Shown: one piece after another, positions 14,910-26,013 of the stretch | Position numbering within the stretch: position 1 is the first letter of the stretch | Layout: every line of letters starts with the position of its first letter | Origin: Acanthornis magna | Lineage: Eukaryota; Chordata; Aves; Passeriformes; Acanthizidae | NCBI GenBank assembly: GCA_036785705.1 | Contig: JAWUZG010000051.1 | Span: 17,078,501-17,142,500, forward strand | Direction of reading: 5' to 3' | Length of the DNA stretch: 64,000 nucleotides | The notes under the pieces: model-generated | What the model was told of the DNA's origin: nothing | Database searches by the model: none | The model's input: only the letters and a program-made list of their open reading frames with translations | Position numbers and translations under genes: made by a program

Positions 14910-15379
14910 TGTTGGGGCTTGGGCACTGGAGAAACTGTAAAAGGTATGAAAGAATAATAGAGAGCACTGTGAAGAGTATGAAAGAACAATGGAAGAACTG
15001 TAGAAGGTATATAAAAGAACAATGAAGGGACAGTTGCAAACTGCTGAAGTGACAAGAGAATGTGGAAGAAAGTAATGGGAATGTGGAAGCAAGTAATGAG
15101 AAGTGAAAGCAAGTAACAAAATTTTGAGATATTGTAACAAGTAGTAGTGTTGCTTACAAATGACTTGCGAATAGCTTACGAATAATAATTACCCAATCAT
15201 TAGAGAAATTATCCGTGTGAACAAAGAAGCACAGCCAATCACAGGTATGCATGATTATAGTACAATCAAGTACACAAAACAAATTATGTTATAAAAAATA
15301 AGCTTTTAAAATAATAAAATTTGGCTATCAGAGCATCATATTGATGTGCTGTAGTCTGTTCCTCACCCAAACACCAGCA
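14910..15379 (+). mobile_element. Solo LTR inserted in cassette copy 1
   Basis: This stretch is absent from the corresponding position of copy 2 (around 23,515). It starts TGTTGGGG and ends near CCCAAACACCAGCA. A TATAAAAA box lies at 15,290-15,297 and AATAAA at 15,313-15,318, followed by a short R-U5-like segment. That order fits a plus-strand LTR. Possible 6-bp target copies, gtcggg and gtctga, match at only four positions, so the exact ends are uncertain. Confidence 0.55.
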
Positions 15380-15581
15380 GTCTGAGGACACACAGAGACA
15401 TGAAAGGAAGAAAGTGAGAATGGCAGATAAAGGAGGTGAGACAGTGAGGACAAGAAGAAAGGAGAGTCAAAGGGTGAGGCGAGATGGGAAAGAATAAAAA
15501 AAACAGTTGCACACCATGCAGAAGTCAGACAGACATAACACACTTTTCCTGAAGAGGTGGCAGATCCCTGTTTGCCTGGAA

Positions 15582-15620
15582 AGGTTTGTGCTATGCTGCA
15601 GCAGCCTTTCAGTCACTGTG
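15582..15620 (-). other. 23-RSS of V-A copy 1
   Basis: Perfect heptamer CACAGTG (15,614-15,620), 23-base spacer (15,591-15,613) and nonamer-like CACAAACCT (15,582-15,590), all on the minus strand directly after the V exon. The same signal, with identical nonamer, is found in the second cassette. Confidence 0.85.
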
Positions 15621-16401
15621 GATCTTGTTCAGCACAGAAATATGTGCCTGAGTCATTGAGGAGGGCATGATCGATCTTCACAGACAAACGGTTGTTCTTG
15701 GTCCCATTACTCTGGAGGCGATTTTTGAACTCCTTCTCAATATCTCCTTTGCTACCTTCAGCTGAGTATATAACCAGCTGCATACTGGCACCCTTCTCCA
15801 TGGGTAACTTGTACCAGGACATGGACCTGAATGCATTCCCTGATCCAGAACATTCCAGAGTCACAGAGTCTCCCACCCGGATGACTCTATCTGATGATTG
15901 CTGAAGGGCCCAGGCTGGAACGACAAGAGAAGAAAAGTGGGAAGTGAAATGCATTGAAGAGGGCAAAAATACACATCCTTGAAGGACACCATGGAATGGA
16001 ATGGAATGGAATGCCAACAGATTATCAGAAAGCTATGGGACATTACACTGCTTCTCTGAAAAAAAGCAAAGGATCAAAAAAACCAAAACTAAACAGCTTC
16101 AAATACAACAGTAATCTGATTTGCGAAATAATGACTTCAGTACTCTCAATTGAAATATTTAACGGGACAGGAAAAAACAAATTTGGATCTGTGTGAAATT
16201 GTCTGATTTAAGAGGTGGTGGAATAGCTCACTTTTTTTCAATGCCCACCTCTTCCCTGGAAAACTGGGGAAGGGGCACTGCAGCAATTGGGAGCACAGCT
16301 GAGGAGGCAGCAGCAGCTCCAGTGCAGCTGGTCAAGAGGAAGGAAAGACTCCACTTACCCACAGACACCAGGATGGCCACAAGGAACCAGTGGAAATCCA
16401 T
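15621..16401 (-). CDS. TRBV: T-cell receptor beta variable segment, family A, copy 1
   Basis: Leader exon 16,401-16,359 encodes MDFHWFLVAILVSV and ends in phase 1 before GTAAGT. After a 444-base intron, the V exon 15,914-15,621 starts after a TTCCAG acceptor and encodes AWALQQSSDRVI onward. Conserved points are present: first cysteine (SVTLEC), FR2 tryptophan (MSWYKLP) and second cysteine (DSGTYFCAE). The frame is open to the heptamer, so the segment looks functional. It would supply the variable domain of a TCR beta chain at the T-cell surface. Compared with copy 2 at 23.8 kb, FR2 and FR3 are identical at protein level, while CDR1 differs strongly. A few GGAAT units lie in the intron near 15,990. 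Confidence 0.88.
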
Positions 16402-17767
16402 AGAGAAAGGCCACCTCCTTCCAGCAACCTGCCCCTGGTGACAGCAGAGACACAGAGATGTGCAAAGAGGAAAGGTGGAGAGGAAGGGAGATATCTCTCT
16501 GTGGGTGTGCAGGGCAGTGAGAGGGAGTCTGAAATGTGACAAGGCAGTTGTCTGTCCAGGAACGGTGGGCAATGACACCTGCAGGCAGTCCTGAGGTGCA
16601 CATACTCTGCCCTCTGGCTTCCTGCTGGGTGTGGGCGCGGCTGTGCTGCAGTAGGTGGGTGTTCAGTGTGACCCTGAAAGATGGAAATTTGAATCTCCAC
16701 TTATCCCAGTCAGGCCTGACAGGTTGTACAGGGATGGGAAGAGCTGCTGAGCTGTCAACCTGGTGTCTCTTGTAGCATGACAGAGAATAGTTCTGGAACT
16801 CTTCTCCTCTTGCTCCAAAGGGGGATCTCAAGCAGAGAACAGGCTGTCTTTGGCTCTGCCCTGGGACTGCCCCTTGAGAGACTGCACCTCAGAGAGACTT
16901 CTGAAGACAAGGGTGTGCCCCATGGCATCTGCTGGTACAGACTGCCCTTCTCCATGCCAGAGACGAACTGATACTCTCTTTACCTCCTCCTTGCAGCACT
17001 CTGCAAAAGAGCAATGAATGGACAAAGCTGGAGAAAATCATGTCTTCTTCTGTGCACACAGCCTTGTTCACCAGTGCCAGGCAGAGGGAAATCACTGTAG
17101 GCAGGACGAGATGTTCTTAGTTTGTGTGCACTGACTTTGTGTACACAGGTCTGACAGACACTCTGCATGCTGTGCTGTGCTCTGTGCCCAGCAATACACG
17201 GCAGGGTAAGGCTGGCCCATACAAGACATCAGGTGATGTGGCTGCTTAAGGCTGTCCTGGGCTTTGCAGTGAAGATGTTCCCATGTGTCCTCTCAGCAGA
17301 GGAGAGCAGCAATGCCTGCAGCTCCCAAACCCTCTGCTGCAGCTCTCAGTGTGTTCCATTGCATTCATTTCCCCAAGCGGCCTAGAGAAGATTCAGGAAG
17401 ACCCCACATTCCTCTGAACAAAATGGAGAAAAAGCAAAGGGAGTGGGCTACATTGTATAGGCAACGAGAAGAAACCTCACATCCTCACAACACCACCAGC
17501 ACTCCAGCTGAGAGGAGGCTGTGCCTGATGTGTCCATGGAAAGGCTATCCAGTTCCCTGGGGTGTGCAGAGGGCAGGGCAGTGCGTAGGAAGCCTTGCAG
17601 AAGACACGGTATTCAAGGAGTTTGTGGTGTTGAATGCCTGCTCTGTGGGGCCTTGTGTTTAGGTCTCAAGGAGCTTGGATGTTAGCTTGGGAATCTGAAG
17701 TGTGGGAACCACCAGGAGTGCCCCATGCAGGCCTGTGCCATGCACTGGTGTCTGTTATGCCCGACAG
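16402..17767. other. 5' flank of V-A copy 1, shared with copy 2
   Basis: This sequence is nearly identical to 24,650-26,005. It should include the V-A promoter next to 16,401. Long minus-strand open frames occur in both copies, but they show no domain and probably persist only because the duplication is recent. No other gene is recognised. Confidence 0.5.
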
Positions 17768-18142
17768 TGTTGCAGCTAAGAAATACTTTACAAATTGAGG
17801 GCCTTGTTATCCTTGTAAAACTCTTGCTCACTCCTGTTACTTCAGCTCACTGGAGTAGCATTCTGGGAATGTCTCAGCTAAACTAGAGGTCAAAAACAAG
17901 TTACATAACTGTGGAGAACATGTGATAGAACCAATGAGTGCTCACACTCTGGTGTTGGGGCTTGGTTATACCTAATGTGGGTTGCTATCGTGGTTTATGA
18001 TGTTTGGTTAAACATGTTTTTTTCTGCTTCACAAGAATGTAAACTTAGAACAAACTAACTGTTTAAAGACCCCGGGTTTTTGCAAAAAAACAATTCCTCT
18101 TTGCACCTGCTCAGGGGGAGTTCATGTTGTTCATCCATTACA
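17768..18142. mobile_element. Solo LTR-like insertion with 6-bp target duplication
   Basis: This 375-base element begins TGTTGCAG and ends CCATTACA. It is missing from copy 2, where gttatgc runs straight into atgacagaatcac at 26,007-26,020. The flanks cgacag (17,762-17,767) and tgacag (18,143-18,148) form a 6-bp target duplication with one mismatch, typical of ERVK-type integration. No AATAAA is visible on the plus strand, so orientation is left open. Confidence 0.7.
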
Positions 18143-18990
18143 TGACAGAATCACGGAATGGGTCAGCTAAGAAGGGACCTCAGGGGGTCATCTGCTGCAA
18201 CATCCCTGCTTTGGCAGCGTCCTTCTTGACCACAGGACACTGGATTGTGTCCACATGGTTCTGGAACATCACCAGAGAGGGAGACTCCACATCATCTCTG
18301 GGCAATCTGCTTGGTCAGCTGCCCAGTAAAGACGTTCTTGCCTCATGTTCAGGTGGAAGTTCCTGTGCATCACTTTCTTTCCACTGCCTCTTATCCAAGT
18401 GTTTGGAAGCACCAAGAAGTGTAGGGCTCCATCTTCTTGTCAGCCTTCCTGCAGATACTGACAGATATTGATGTGGTGCCCTTTTGGTTGTTTCCTCTCG
18501 GGTCTGAACAGGCCCAGCTCCCTCAGCCTTTGCGCACAAGAGAGATGCTCCACTCCATTCATCATCTTTCTTCCCCTCTGCAGGACACGCTCCAGGAGCT
18601 CCACTTTCAACTTCTCTGAGGATCCCAGAAATGGACACAGCATTCCAGATGTGCCTCACCAGGGCTGAGTAGAGGGGCAGGATCACCTCCCTCAAACTGC
18701 TGGCTATGCTCATTTGGATGCATCCCAGGACACACCACTGGCATTTTTGACCACAGGGACACACTGTGCTGGCTCATGGACAGCTGGCTGTCCACCAGGA
18801 CCCTCTGGTCCTTCTCTGCAGTGCTGCTTTCTAGCAGGTCAGACCCCAGCCTGTGCTGGTACATGGGGTTATTCCTCCCCAGGTGCAGCACCCTGCATTT
18901 GCCTTTGCTGAATTTCAGAAGGTTCCTCTCTGCCAATCCCTCTAACCTGTCGAGGTCCTTCTGAAAGCTGCACAGCCTTCCCAGGCATCA
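18143..18990 (-). mobile_element. CR1 LINE fragment (part 1, split by an LTR)
   Basis: The plus strand reads as the reverse complement of the CR1 3' region: acagaatcacggaatggg, then ggttctggaacatcaccagagagg, and later the 'aggtgcagcaccctgcatttgcc' type motif. The remainder continues after the inserted LTR at 19,903-19,990. The intact counterpart is at 26,014-26,955. Open frames on this stretch are CR1 reverse-transcriptase remnants and not host genes. Confidence 0.85.
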
Positions 18991-18995
18991 GCCAC

Positions 18996-19897
18996 TGTTA
19001 AAGGTTGAGAGGGGGCAAAATTTTTCCCCATTCTGATGCTGGGTAACCAATGATAGTTACTTAAGGACCATTTAGTCTTTTGTAACAAAGATGTGGTCAA
19101 GGTGGGGCAAAGGGAGGAGAGATCTGGCCATTCCGTAAACTTTCTTGCTCCCCGAACTTCGGAGAGGCAACAGTGAGCGGCTGCTTTCTCCTTTTGGCTG
19201 CGACCATGGAAAAACAAAGCCTGGCTCAGCACTGCTTTTCTCTACCTGGTGGGAGAGCTTTCGTTTGGGAGAGGGGCACAGGATTCCAACCCCCTTTTCC
19301 CCTCCGGGAGGGCACGTTTCCCAGCTGCAAAAGGGGACCTGGCTGCTGCCACCCTGTGCCCCCCCGCCTGCTACAACTGCAGAGTTCCTGCCACCCTTGT
19401 TGCTGGCTAGCCTGGGTGGGCTTGGTCTGCTGCTCCATCTCCCTGCTCTGAGCTCCCTGCCCAGCCCCGTTCCTCTGCATGCCATCCCTGCCCAGCCCCA
19501 TCCGCCATTACGCATGTGACACGGACCTGACCTGGCGCCACAGCGCCCCCTGCAGGCGCGGGAGTCATCGCACCTGCCCTGCCCAGCCAGGAGCCAACAG
19601 CGCCCCTGCTGGCCGTGACCGTGACTGCACCAAACGGGAAAGTGCCTGGCAGCCCAGGGACACCTGCCACTGCGTTTTTGGGTTTGTTTGTTATTGCTAC
19701 TGTTGTTACTATTGCTGTTATTGATTGTTGGCCTCGTTATAGATACTAGTAAAGAACTGTTATTCCTTTTCCCATATCTGTGCCTGAAAGCCCTTGATTC
19801 CAAAATTATAATAATTAGAAGGGAAGAGGGTCACATTATCCATTCTATGGGAGGTTCTTACCTTCTTTAGCAGACACCTGTCTTTCGAACCAAGACA
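18996..19897 (-). mobile_element. Solo LTR-like element inserted into CR1
   Basis: A 902-base insertion has TG...CA ends and lies between 5-bp flanks gccac (18,991-18,995) and gctac (19,898-19,902), which differ at one base. Cassette copy 2 shows the empty site near 26,870. On the minus strand it begins TGTCTTGGTTCG and matches the element at 4,916-5,954. A 243-codon minus-strand open frame inside it (19,072-19,803) has no retroviral or host domain that I recognise. Confidence 0.75.
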
Positions 19898-19902
19898 GCT
19901 AC

Positions 19903-19990
19903 TTATCCCAGCTTGGTGTTATCAGTGAACTTGATGAGGAGACACTCTACCCCTTCATTCAAGTCCCTGAACAATAGAACACTCAAACCA
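19903..19990 (-). mobile_element. CR1 LINE fragment (part 2)
   Basis: Continuation of the CR1 fragment interrupted by the LTR. It matches 26,872-26,958 of copy 2, including cccagcttggtgttatcag. Confidence 0.8.
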
Positions 19991-20651
19991 GTTGGGAATT
20001 TATGTTAGCTGCACAGCTTGCTAACATAGTCTGAAATTTGTTTTGCACATATATTTGCTGAAGATAAACGGGATGTGGACCAAAGGGTGGCAGGCAGTGA
20101 TCATGCCCCAGAGAGCATTCTCCATGGAGCAGTTAGTGATCCACGTGACACTGAAGCTGAGTAAGCACAGGCTTGTGCTGTGCTGTACATAATCCTTGGC
20201 CACAAAACAACCACAGACAAGTCATTGTAACAGAGGAGCATGTGGGCAGCTCCCACTTGGTCCTGGCTACTACAACACCTGCCTGGCCTTGCCTTTATCT
20301 ACAGGTGCACCAAGAACTTCCCACACAAGCACTCATTCTGTTTGACAGTGAGAATCAAGAGCAGAGTTGACTGGAGTTAAATAAGAGGAAGTCAGTGGAG
20401 TGCAGATTGAAGAGACCAAGAAGAAGGTGGAGAAAGAAATGGGAGCTAAGAGAAGAAAAAGTGTCATGCAAGTAAGAGTAAAATACAGAGGGAGGACTGG
20501 CATGGCAAGGAGATATGGCAGGCCAAATAAGCTCTCAGCATCTGAGGAGGAGGGGAAAGCTAGGAAACAGAGGATGTAATGAGTGAGAAGGGATCACCCT
20601 GCCTCGTGCAGCACCCTCGAGGTGGAAAGCAGGTCCTGTTTGTGCAGGGAG

Positions 20652-20690
20652 AAGTTTATGCTCAGTGCTCTCAGCAGCCTCACCACTGTG
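20652..20690 (-). other. 23-RSS of V-B copy 1
   Basis: Perfect heptamer CACAGTG (20,684-20,690), 23-base spacer (20,661-20,683) and nonamer-like CATAAACTT (20,652-20,660) on the minus strand. The copy 2 nonamer is CACAAACTT. Confidence 0.85.
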
Positions 20691-21432
20691 CTCACTCTCC
20701 GCACAGTAGTATGTGGCAGAGTCATTGAGAAAGGCATGCTCTATGGAGAGGGTGATACTGTCTCCTTGTATCTTGCTGCTCTTGAAATGGCTCTGAAAAT
20801 CCTTCTCCACAGTGGGATTACCACTTACTACTGCAGAAGCCAGTAGGGTCAGACTGGAATTTTTCCGTGAAGGCAGCATGAACCAATACATAGCTGTGCT
20901 GGAGGATTTCTTCTTGGAACATTCCAGCTTCACGGACTGGCCTTCTTTTATCACTATATCTGCGGACTGTTCCAGAGCTAATGCTGCAAGAAAAATGAGA
21001 AGCAGTGAGGAGAAGGAAAAAATGGAAAAATGTGAAGTAGGCACTGTGGGGTGGCAGGGAAATGGTGTGAAGGAATAGGGCAGGCTAGGGAGCTGTGCAA
21101 GGCTTGACACAGCTCTTCAGATCAGCAAGTGAATTTCCATTCTTTCTCCAATAGGCAAGATGCATTCCTGGGCAGTTTGTGTCCAAAACTAGGAACCATC
21201 TGGGAGCTGCACAATGACAAATAGATAACCATTGTAGAAGATTCAGGGATTCCTGCCCACCTGATTCACATTGCTTATCCTCAACACAGGAAGCTCTGCA
21301 GAATGAAGCACTGCCAGCAAGTGGCTACACAGCTGCGACAGCAGCAGTGGGATCGATGTAGGTGCTCAGGGTGAATGGAGTTCACTTACCCATAGGGGCC
21401 AGCATGGCCACAAAGAAACAGCAGGGAACCAT
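20691..21432 (-). CDS. TRBV: T-cell receptor beta variable segment, family B, copy 1
   Basis: Leader exon 21,432-21,390 encodes MVPCCFFVAMLAPM and ends in phase 1 before GTAAGTG. The V exon 20,983-20,691, after a CTTGCAG acceptor, encodes ALALEQSADIVIKEG onward. The first cysteine (SVKLEC), FR2 tryptophan (AMYWFMLP) and second cysteine (DSATYYCAES) are present, and the frame is open to the heptamer. Intron length is 406 bases. The domain is shaped like family A but with a distinct CDR1 and CDR2. It probably contributes the V domain of TCR beta chains. It differs from copy 2 at only about four residues: H/R in FR3, I/F in FR3, and the germline CDR3 start (CAESE against CSEGE). Confidence 0.88.
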
Positions 21433-22375
21433 AGGGAAAAAGCCCCTGCCCTCTCAGCAACCTGCCTCTTGCAGCTGCCCAAAGAGATGTGAAGAGGGAG
21501 CAGTGAGTGAGGGTGGGACATCTTGGGGTGGGGCCGGCCAAGAACTGTGAGAAGGGATTGGCTGGCTGGGAGCACTGGGCTGTGACACAAACTATCCGAG
21601 GAAAGCAGAGACCCTGCAGAGATGCAGCAGGGGGAAGGGGCAGGTAGGGCATGGCTGGGTGGGGAGGGAAGGAAGGGATTGTAGGGACAGAACTGTGCTG
21701 AGGTTGTGTGGGAAGCTGAGTGTGTGCAAGGCAGAGCAATGCTGGCTGCTCCCCTCCTCCTTCTGAAGGCCTTGGGAGATGGAGGAGTGAGGTATGAAGG
21801 CCTGTCCAAGGTGATTTGCTTTCCTGGCAGGACTGAGCTCAGCCTCCAGCAGGGTGTGGAGGCTGCTCTGGGATTCAGCCCATGAGAGCACTGGGGTCTA
21901 GCAAGCAGCTGAACGGTGCAATTTCATTCCCTCATGCTCTGCCAGTGACACCTCTCTGCTGCTCTTCTCACAGGCTGAGCAGACCCAGGCCCCAGGCATC
22001 CTCTCCACTGCACCCTTGGGTGTTTGTGCTCTGAAGGACATCCCTGTGCCCTCTCCTGCATGGGACAGACTCTGCTGCAGAGGCCGATGAGCACAGGAAT
22101 TAACATCTGGGATAGTGGCAAGGGCGAAAGGAACACAGGGAAGGAGTGGCAGGCCATTATACTGAGGTCTGCAGGCGCTTTCCTCATCCTTCTTTTGCCT
22201 GGAGCTCTGCCTGACAACAGGGAAGGAGAAACAAATGGAAATGGGGTAGGATCCCTGGTGGAACTTCTGCCTCATAGTGCTGGGTAGGAGAATGCTGGTG
22301 GGGTGTCACCCAACTCAGTGTTTCTCTAGAGATGAAATTTCCCTGAGGGAAAGTGTATGCAGGTGCTAAGTAGGA
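21433..22375. other. 5' flank of V-B copy 1
   Basis: Nearly identical to 28,400-29,220 except for extra sequence at about 22,080-22,280. It should carry the V-B promoter next to 21,432. No further gene is recognised. Open frames on the minus strand are conserved only as part of the duplication. Confidence 0.45.
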
Positions 22376-22886
22376 GACAGGATCAACAGGTGGATCCTGC
22401 GTGGTACAGTGCTGTATTTTGGATTCCCTATGAGAAAAATGTTGATAACAGAGTTTTAGTTGTAGTTGAGCACTGCTTACCTCAAATCGAGGACTTTACA
22501 GTGTCTCATGCTCTGCCAGAGAGCAGGCACAAAAAGAGCTGGAAGGGAGCATTTCCAGGAGAGCTGACCCCAACGGACCAAAGGGATATTTCCTCCCATG
22601 GAACATGATGCTCAGTGTGTTCACTGAGGGAAGTTGGCCAGGTGCTTCCTATCGCTGCTCAAGAACAGGCTGGGCACTGTGTCAGTGAGTGGTAAGAGCC
22701 AGTATTGTGCATCACATGGATTTTGTTGAGTTTTATTTTTATCTCTTTTCCATTTCATTACTCTTATTATTGCTCTGTTTGTATCTCACCACATGAGTTT
22801 TACATTTATTCCCATCCCACCAGGGGAAGGGGGTGGTGAGTGATTGGCTGTAACACCCAGTGGCTAACGGGGGTTAAACCCCAACA
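22376..22886 (+). mobile_element. ERVL-type solo LTR in cassette copy 1
   Basis: The sequence follows the common avian ERVL LTR: acagtgctgtattttggattcc, then gttgataacagag, tctcatgctctgccagagagcag, tgcatcacatgg, and a terminal gggttaaaccccaaca. The first bases of U3 are missing or altered. The equivalent LTR at 29,224-29,725 sits at the same place in copy 2, so insertion came before cassette duplication. Confidence 0.75.
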
Positions 22887-23797
22887 ACTTCAATGCCACA
22901 CAACATCTCCCTGTCCCTCCTGTTTTGGCATGAGCTACAACACCTCTATCCAAGACTGTCCTTCACATTCCAGTAAGGAATTTCCAGCTTCTGTTCTTGA
23001 TGGGTTATGACTATTTACAAGAGCATCGGATTCCTCATGGCATTTACACTCAATTTTAAAATGCATATAAAAAGGAATAAGCAAGTCAGCACAGCCCTCA
23101 TGTCTTGCAGCAAGCAGCAGGAGATGTAGTGAATGGGCCACACAAGATGCTTGGAAACACCAAGAGTCCCTGCTGAAAACTTTGCTTGGATGTCTTCCTC
23201 CTGGTCATTGTCCTGGTCACTAGGGACATTCCATGGCCAAGCTGGGCTGTATCCGGCTGTGTGCAGGGACAATTCTAAAACATCAGGGTGTTCAGGTCAT
23301 AGGGTAGTGGTGTCCCTTGAGGTCCCTGGTGCACAGCAGTGTTCCCATTCCCTTGAGTCCAGTGGGGTAAGGACCATTTAGGCTTGTCCTTCCAGTTGGT
23401 GGAGAAGGAAAGGGCTGTGTAAATGATTCCACATCTTGCTTCTCCATGAGCTGATGTAGCAGACTAAGAGAAAGAAGAAACAGATGAGGATGAAGGAAAT
23501 AGGAATGTATGAGAGGAAAGAGAAGACATTTCAGAGGGACAGAAAATTTCTCTATGAATGGCAGAGAAAGGAGGTGTGACAAGGTGTACAAGAAGATAGG
23601 AAAGTCAAGGGTCATTCAGAGACAGGAAAGAATCGAAAAGCAGATGGAGAACATGCAAAAGACACACATATGGACAGATGGAAACACAGAAACATACCAT
23701 GGTTTTCCTGAAGAGGTGGAAGGCAAGTAAATAAAATGGGGTACTGTCAAACACAGGGCTCAGTGTGTGCTGGTGACAGATCCCTGTTTGCCTGGAA

Positions 23798-23836
23798 AGG
23801 TTTGTGCTATGCTGCAGCAGCCTTTCAGTCACTGTG
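23798..23836 (-). other. 23-RSS of V-A copy 2
   Basis: Heptamer CACAGTG (23,830-23,836), 23-base spacer (23,807-23,829) and nonamer-like CACAAACCT (23,798-23,806) on the minus strand, matching the copy 1 signal. Confidence 0.85.
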
Positions 23837-24649
23837 GATTTGATTCAGCACAGAAATATGTGCCTGAGTCATTGAGGAGGGCATGATCGATCTTCACAGA
23901 TAAACGGTTGTTCTTGGTCCCATTACTCTGGAGGCGATTTTTGAACTCCTTCTCAATATCTCCTTTGCTACCTTCAGCTGAGTATATAACCAGCTGCATA
24001 CTGGCACCCTTCTCCATGGGTAACTTGTACCAGTACATGTTTATGAAAGTATTCCCTGATGCAGAACATTCCAGAGTCACAGAGTCTCCCACCCGGACGA
24101 CTGTATCTGGTGATTGCTGAAGGGCCCAGGCTGGAAAGACAAGAGAAGAAAAGTGGGAAGTGAAATGCATTGAGAAGGGCAAAAATACACATCCTAGAAT
24201 TCTACCATGGAATGGAATGGAATGGAATGGAATGGAATGGAATGGAATGGAATGGAATGGAAAGCCACCAGGATATCTGAAAGCTATGGAACATGGTGAT
24301 GTTTCTCCAAAAGAGAGACATAGGAATAAAAAACCTCAAACCAACCAGCTTCAAATGCAACACTGTTTTGCGAAATAATGACTTCAATACTCTCAAGTTA
24401 AATATTAAATGGGACAGGAAAAATCAAATTAGTATATATGCGAAAATGTCTGATATAAGAGCTGGTGGAATAGCTCAGTTTTTTTACTGCCCATCCTTCC
24501 CCTGGAAGCCTTGGGGAAGGGGCACTGCCAGCAATTGGGAGCACAGCTGAGGTGGCAGCAGCAGCTCCAGTGCAGCTGGTCAAGAGGAAGAGAAGCCTCC
24601 ACTTACCCACAGGCACCAGGATGGCCACAAGGAACCAGTGGAAATCCAT
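23837..24649 (-). CDS. TRBV: T-cell receptor beta variable segment, family A, copy 2
   Basis: Leader exon 24,649-24,607 encodes MDFHWFLVAILVPV with a GTAAGT donor. The V exon 24,130-23,837 encodes AWALQQSPDTVVRVG onward. First cysteine (SVTLEC), FR2 tryptophan (NMYWYKLP) and second cysteine (DSGTYFCAES) are intact, and the frame is open to the heptamer. The stretch from WYKLPMEKG to the second cysteine is identical in protein to copy 1, with only one silent base change seen. About eight residues differ in FR1 and CDR1. The intron (476 bases) holds a GGAAT tract at 24,207-24,262. Confidence 0.88.
24207..24262 (+). repeat. (GGAAT)n microsatellite in V-A copy 2 intron
   Basis: About eleven tandem aatgg units, against only about four at the same place in copy 1 (near 15,990-16,010). 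Confidence 0.9.
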
Positions 24650-26013
24650 AGAGAAATGCCACCTCCTTCCAGCAACCTGCCCCTGGTGACAGCAGAGACA
24701 CAGAGATGTGCAAAGAGGAAAGGTGGAGAGGAAGGGAGATATCTCTCTGTGGGTGTGCAGGGCAGTGGGAGGGAGTCTGAAATGTGACAAGGCAGTTGTC
24801 TGTCCAGGAACGGTGGGCAATGACACCTGCAGGCAGTCCTGAGGTGCACATACTCTGCCCTCTGGCTTCCTGCTGGGTGTGGGCGCGGCTGTGCTGCAGT
24901 AGGTGGGTGTTCAGTGTGACCCTGAAAGGTGGAAATTTGAATCTCCACTTATCCCAGTCAGGCCTGACAGGTTGTGCAGGGATGGGAAGAGCTGCTGAGC
25001 TGTCAACCTGGTGTCTCTTGTAGCATGACAGAGAATAGTTCTGGAACTCTTCTCCTCTTGCTCCAAAGGGGGATCTCAAGCAGAGAACAGGCTGTCTTTG
25101 GCTCTGCCCTGGGACTGCCCCTTGAGAGACTGCACCTCAGAGAGACTTCTGAAGACAAGGGTGTGCCCCATGGCATCTGCTAGTGCAGACTGCCCTTCTC
25201 CATGCCAGAGACGAACTGATACTCTCCTTATCTCCTCCTTGCAGCACTCTGCAAAAGAGCAATGAATGGACAAAGCTGGAGAAAATCATGTCTTCTTCTG
25301 TGCACACAGCCTTGTTCACCAGTGCCAGGCAGAGGGAAATCACTGTAGGCAGGACAAGAGGGTCTTAGTTTGTGTGCACTGACTTTGTGTACACAGGTCT
25401 GACAGACACTCTGCATGCTGTGCTGTGCTCTGTGCCCAGCAATACATGGCAGGGTAAGGCTGGCCCATACAAGACATCAGGTGATGTGACTGCTCAAGGC
25501 TGTCCTGGGCTTTGCAGTGAAGATGTTCCCCTGTGTGCTCTCAGCAGAGGAGAGCAGCAATGCCTGCAGCTCCCAAACCCTCTGCTGCAGCTCTCAGTGT
25601 GTTCCATTGCATTCATTTCCCCAAGCGGCCTAGAGAAGATTCAGGGAAGACCCCACATTCCTCTGAACAAAATGGAGAAAAAGCAAAGGGAGTGGGCTAC
25701 ATTGTACAGGCAACAAGAAGAAACCTCACATCCTCACAACACCACCAGCACTCCAGCTGAGAGGAAGCTGTGCCTGATGTGTCCATGGAAAGGCTATCCA
25801 GTTCCCTGGGGTGTGCAGAGAGCATGGCAGTGCATAGGAAGCCTTGCAGAAGACACGGTATTCAAGGAGTTTGTGGTGTTGAATGCCTGCTCTGTGGGGC
25901 CTTGTGTTTAGGTCTTGAATGAGAAGCTTGGATGTTAGCTTGGGAATCTGCAGTGTGGGAACCACCAGGAGTGCCCCATGCAGGCCTGTGCCATGCACTG
26001 GTGTCTGTTATGC
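24650..26013. other. 5' flank of V-A copy 2
   Basis: Near-identical counterpart of 16,402-17,767. It should contain the V-A promoter. No other gene is recognised. Confidence 0.45.

Larger units (their letters stand above)
14640..23130 (+). repeat. Tandem cassette copy 1 (V-A plus V-B)
   Basis: This block matches 23,283-29,880 in the same order and orientation. The shared order is a 180-base conserved start, V-A, its flank, a CR1 fragment, V-B, its flank, an ERVL-type LTR and a short tail. Copy 1 is about 1.9 kb longer. The excess is largely accounted for by three insertions absent from copy 2: about 14,910-15,379, 17,768-18,142 and 18,996-19,897. A further expansion lies near 22,080-22,280. 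Confidence 0.9.

Noticed and set aside
16355..16831. 158-codon minus-strand frame conserved at 24,603-25,079
   Set aside because: It overlaps the V-A leader exon in another frame. Conservation is explained by the recent cassette duplication, and no domain is seen.
18315..18936. Minus-strand frames of 109-149 codons
   Set aside because: These are remnants of CR1 reverse transcriptase, matching the second copy at 26,052-26,635, and not host genes.
19072..19803. 243-codon minus-strand open frame
   Set aside because: It lies inside the LTR-like insertion, is Gly/Ser/Arg-rich from a GC-rich core, and the related element at 4,916-5,954 does not keep the frame.
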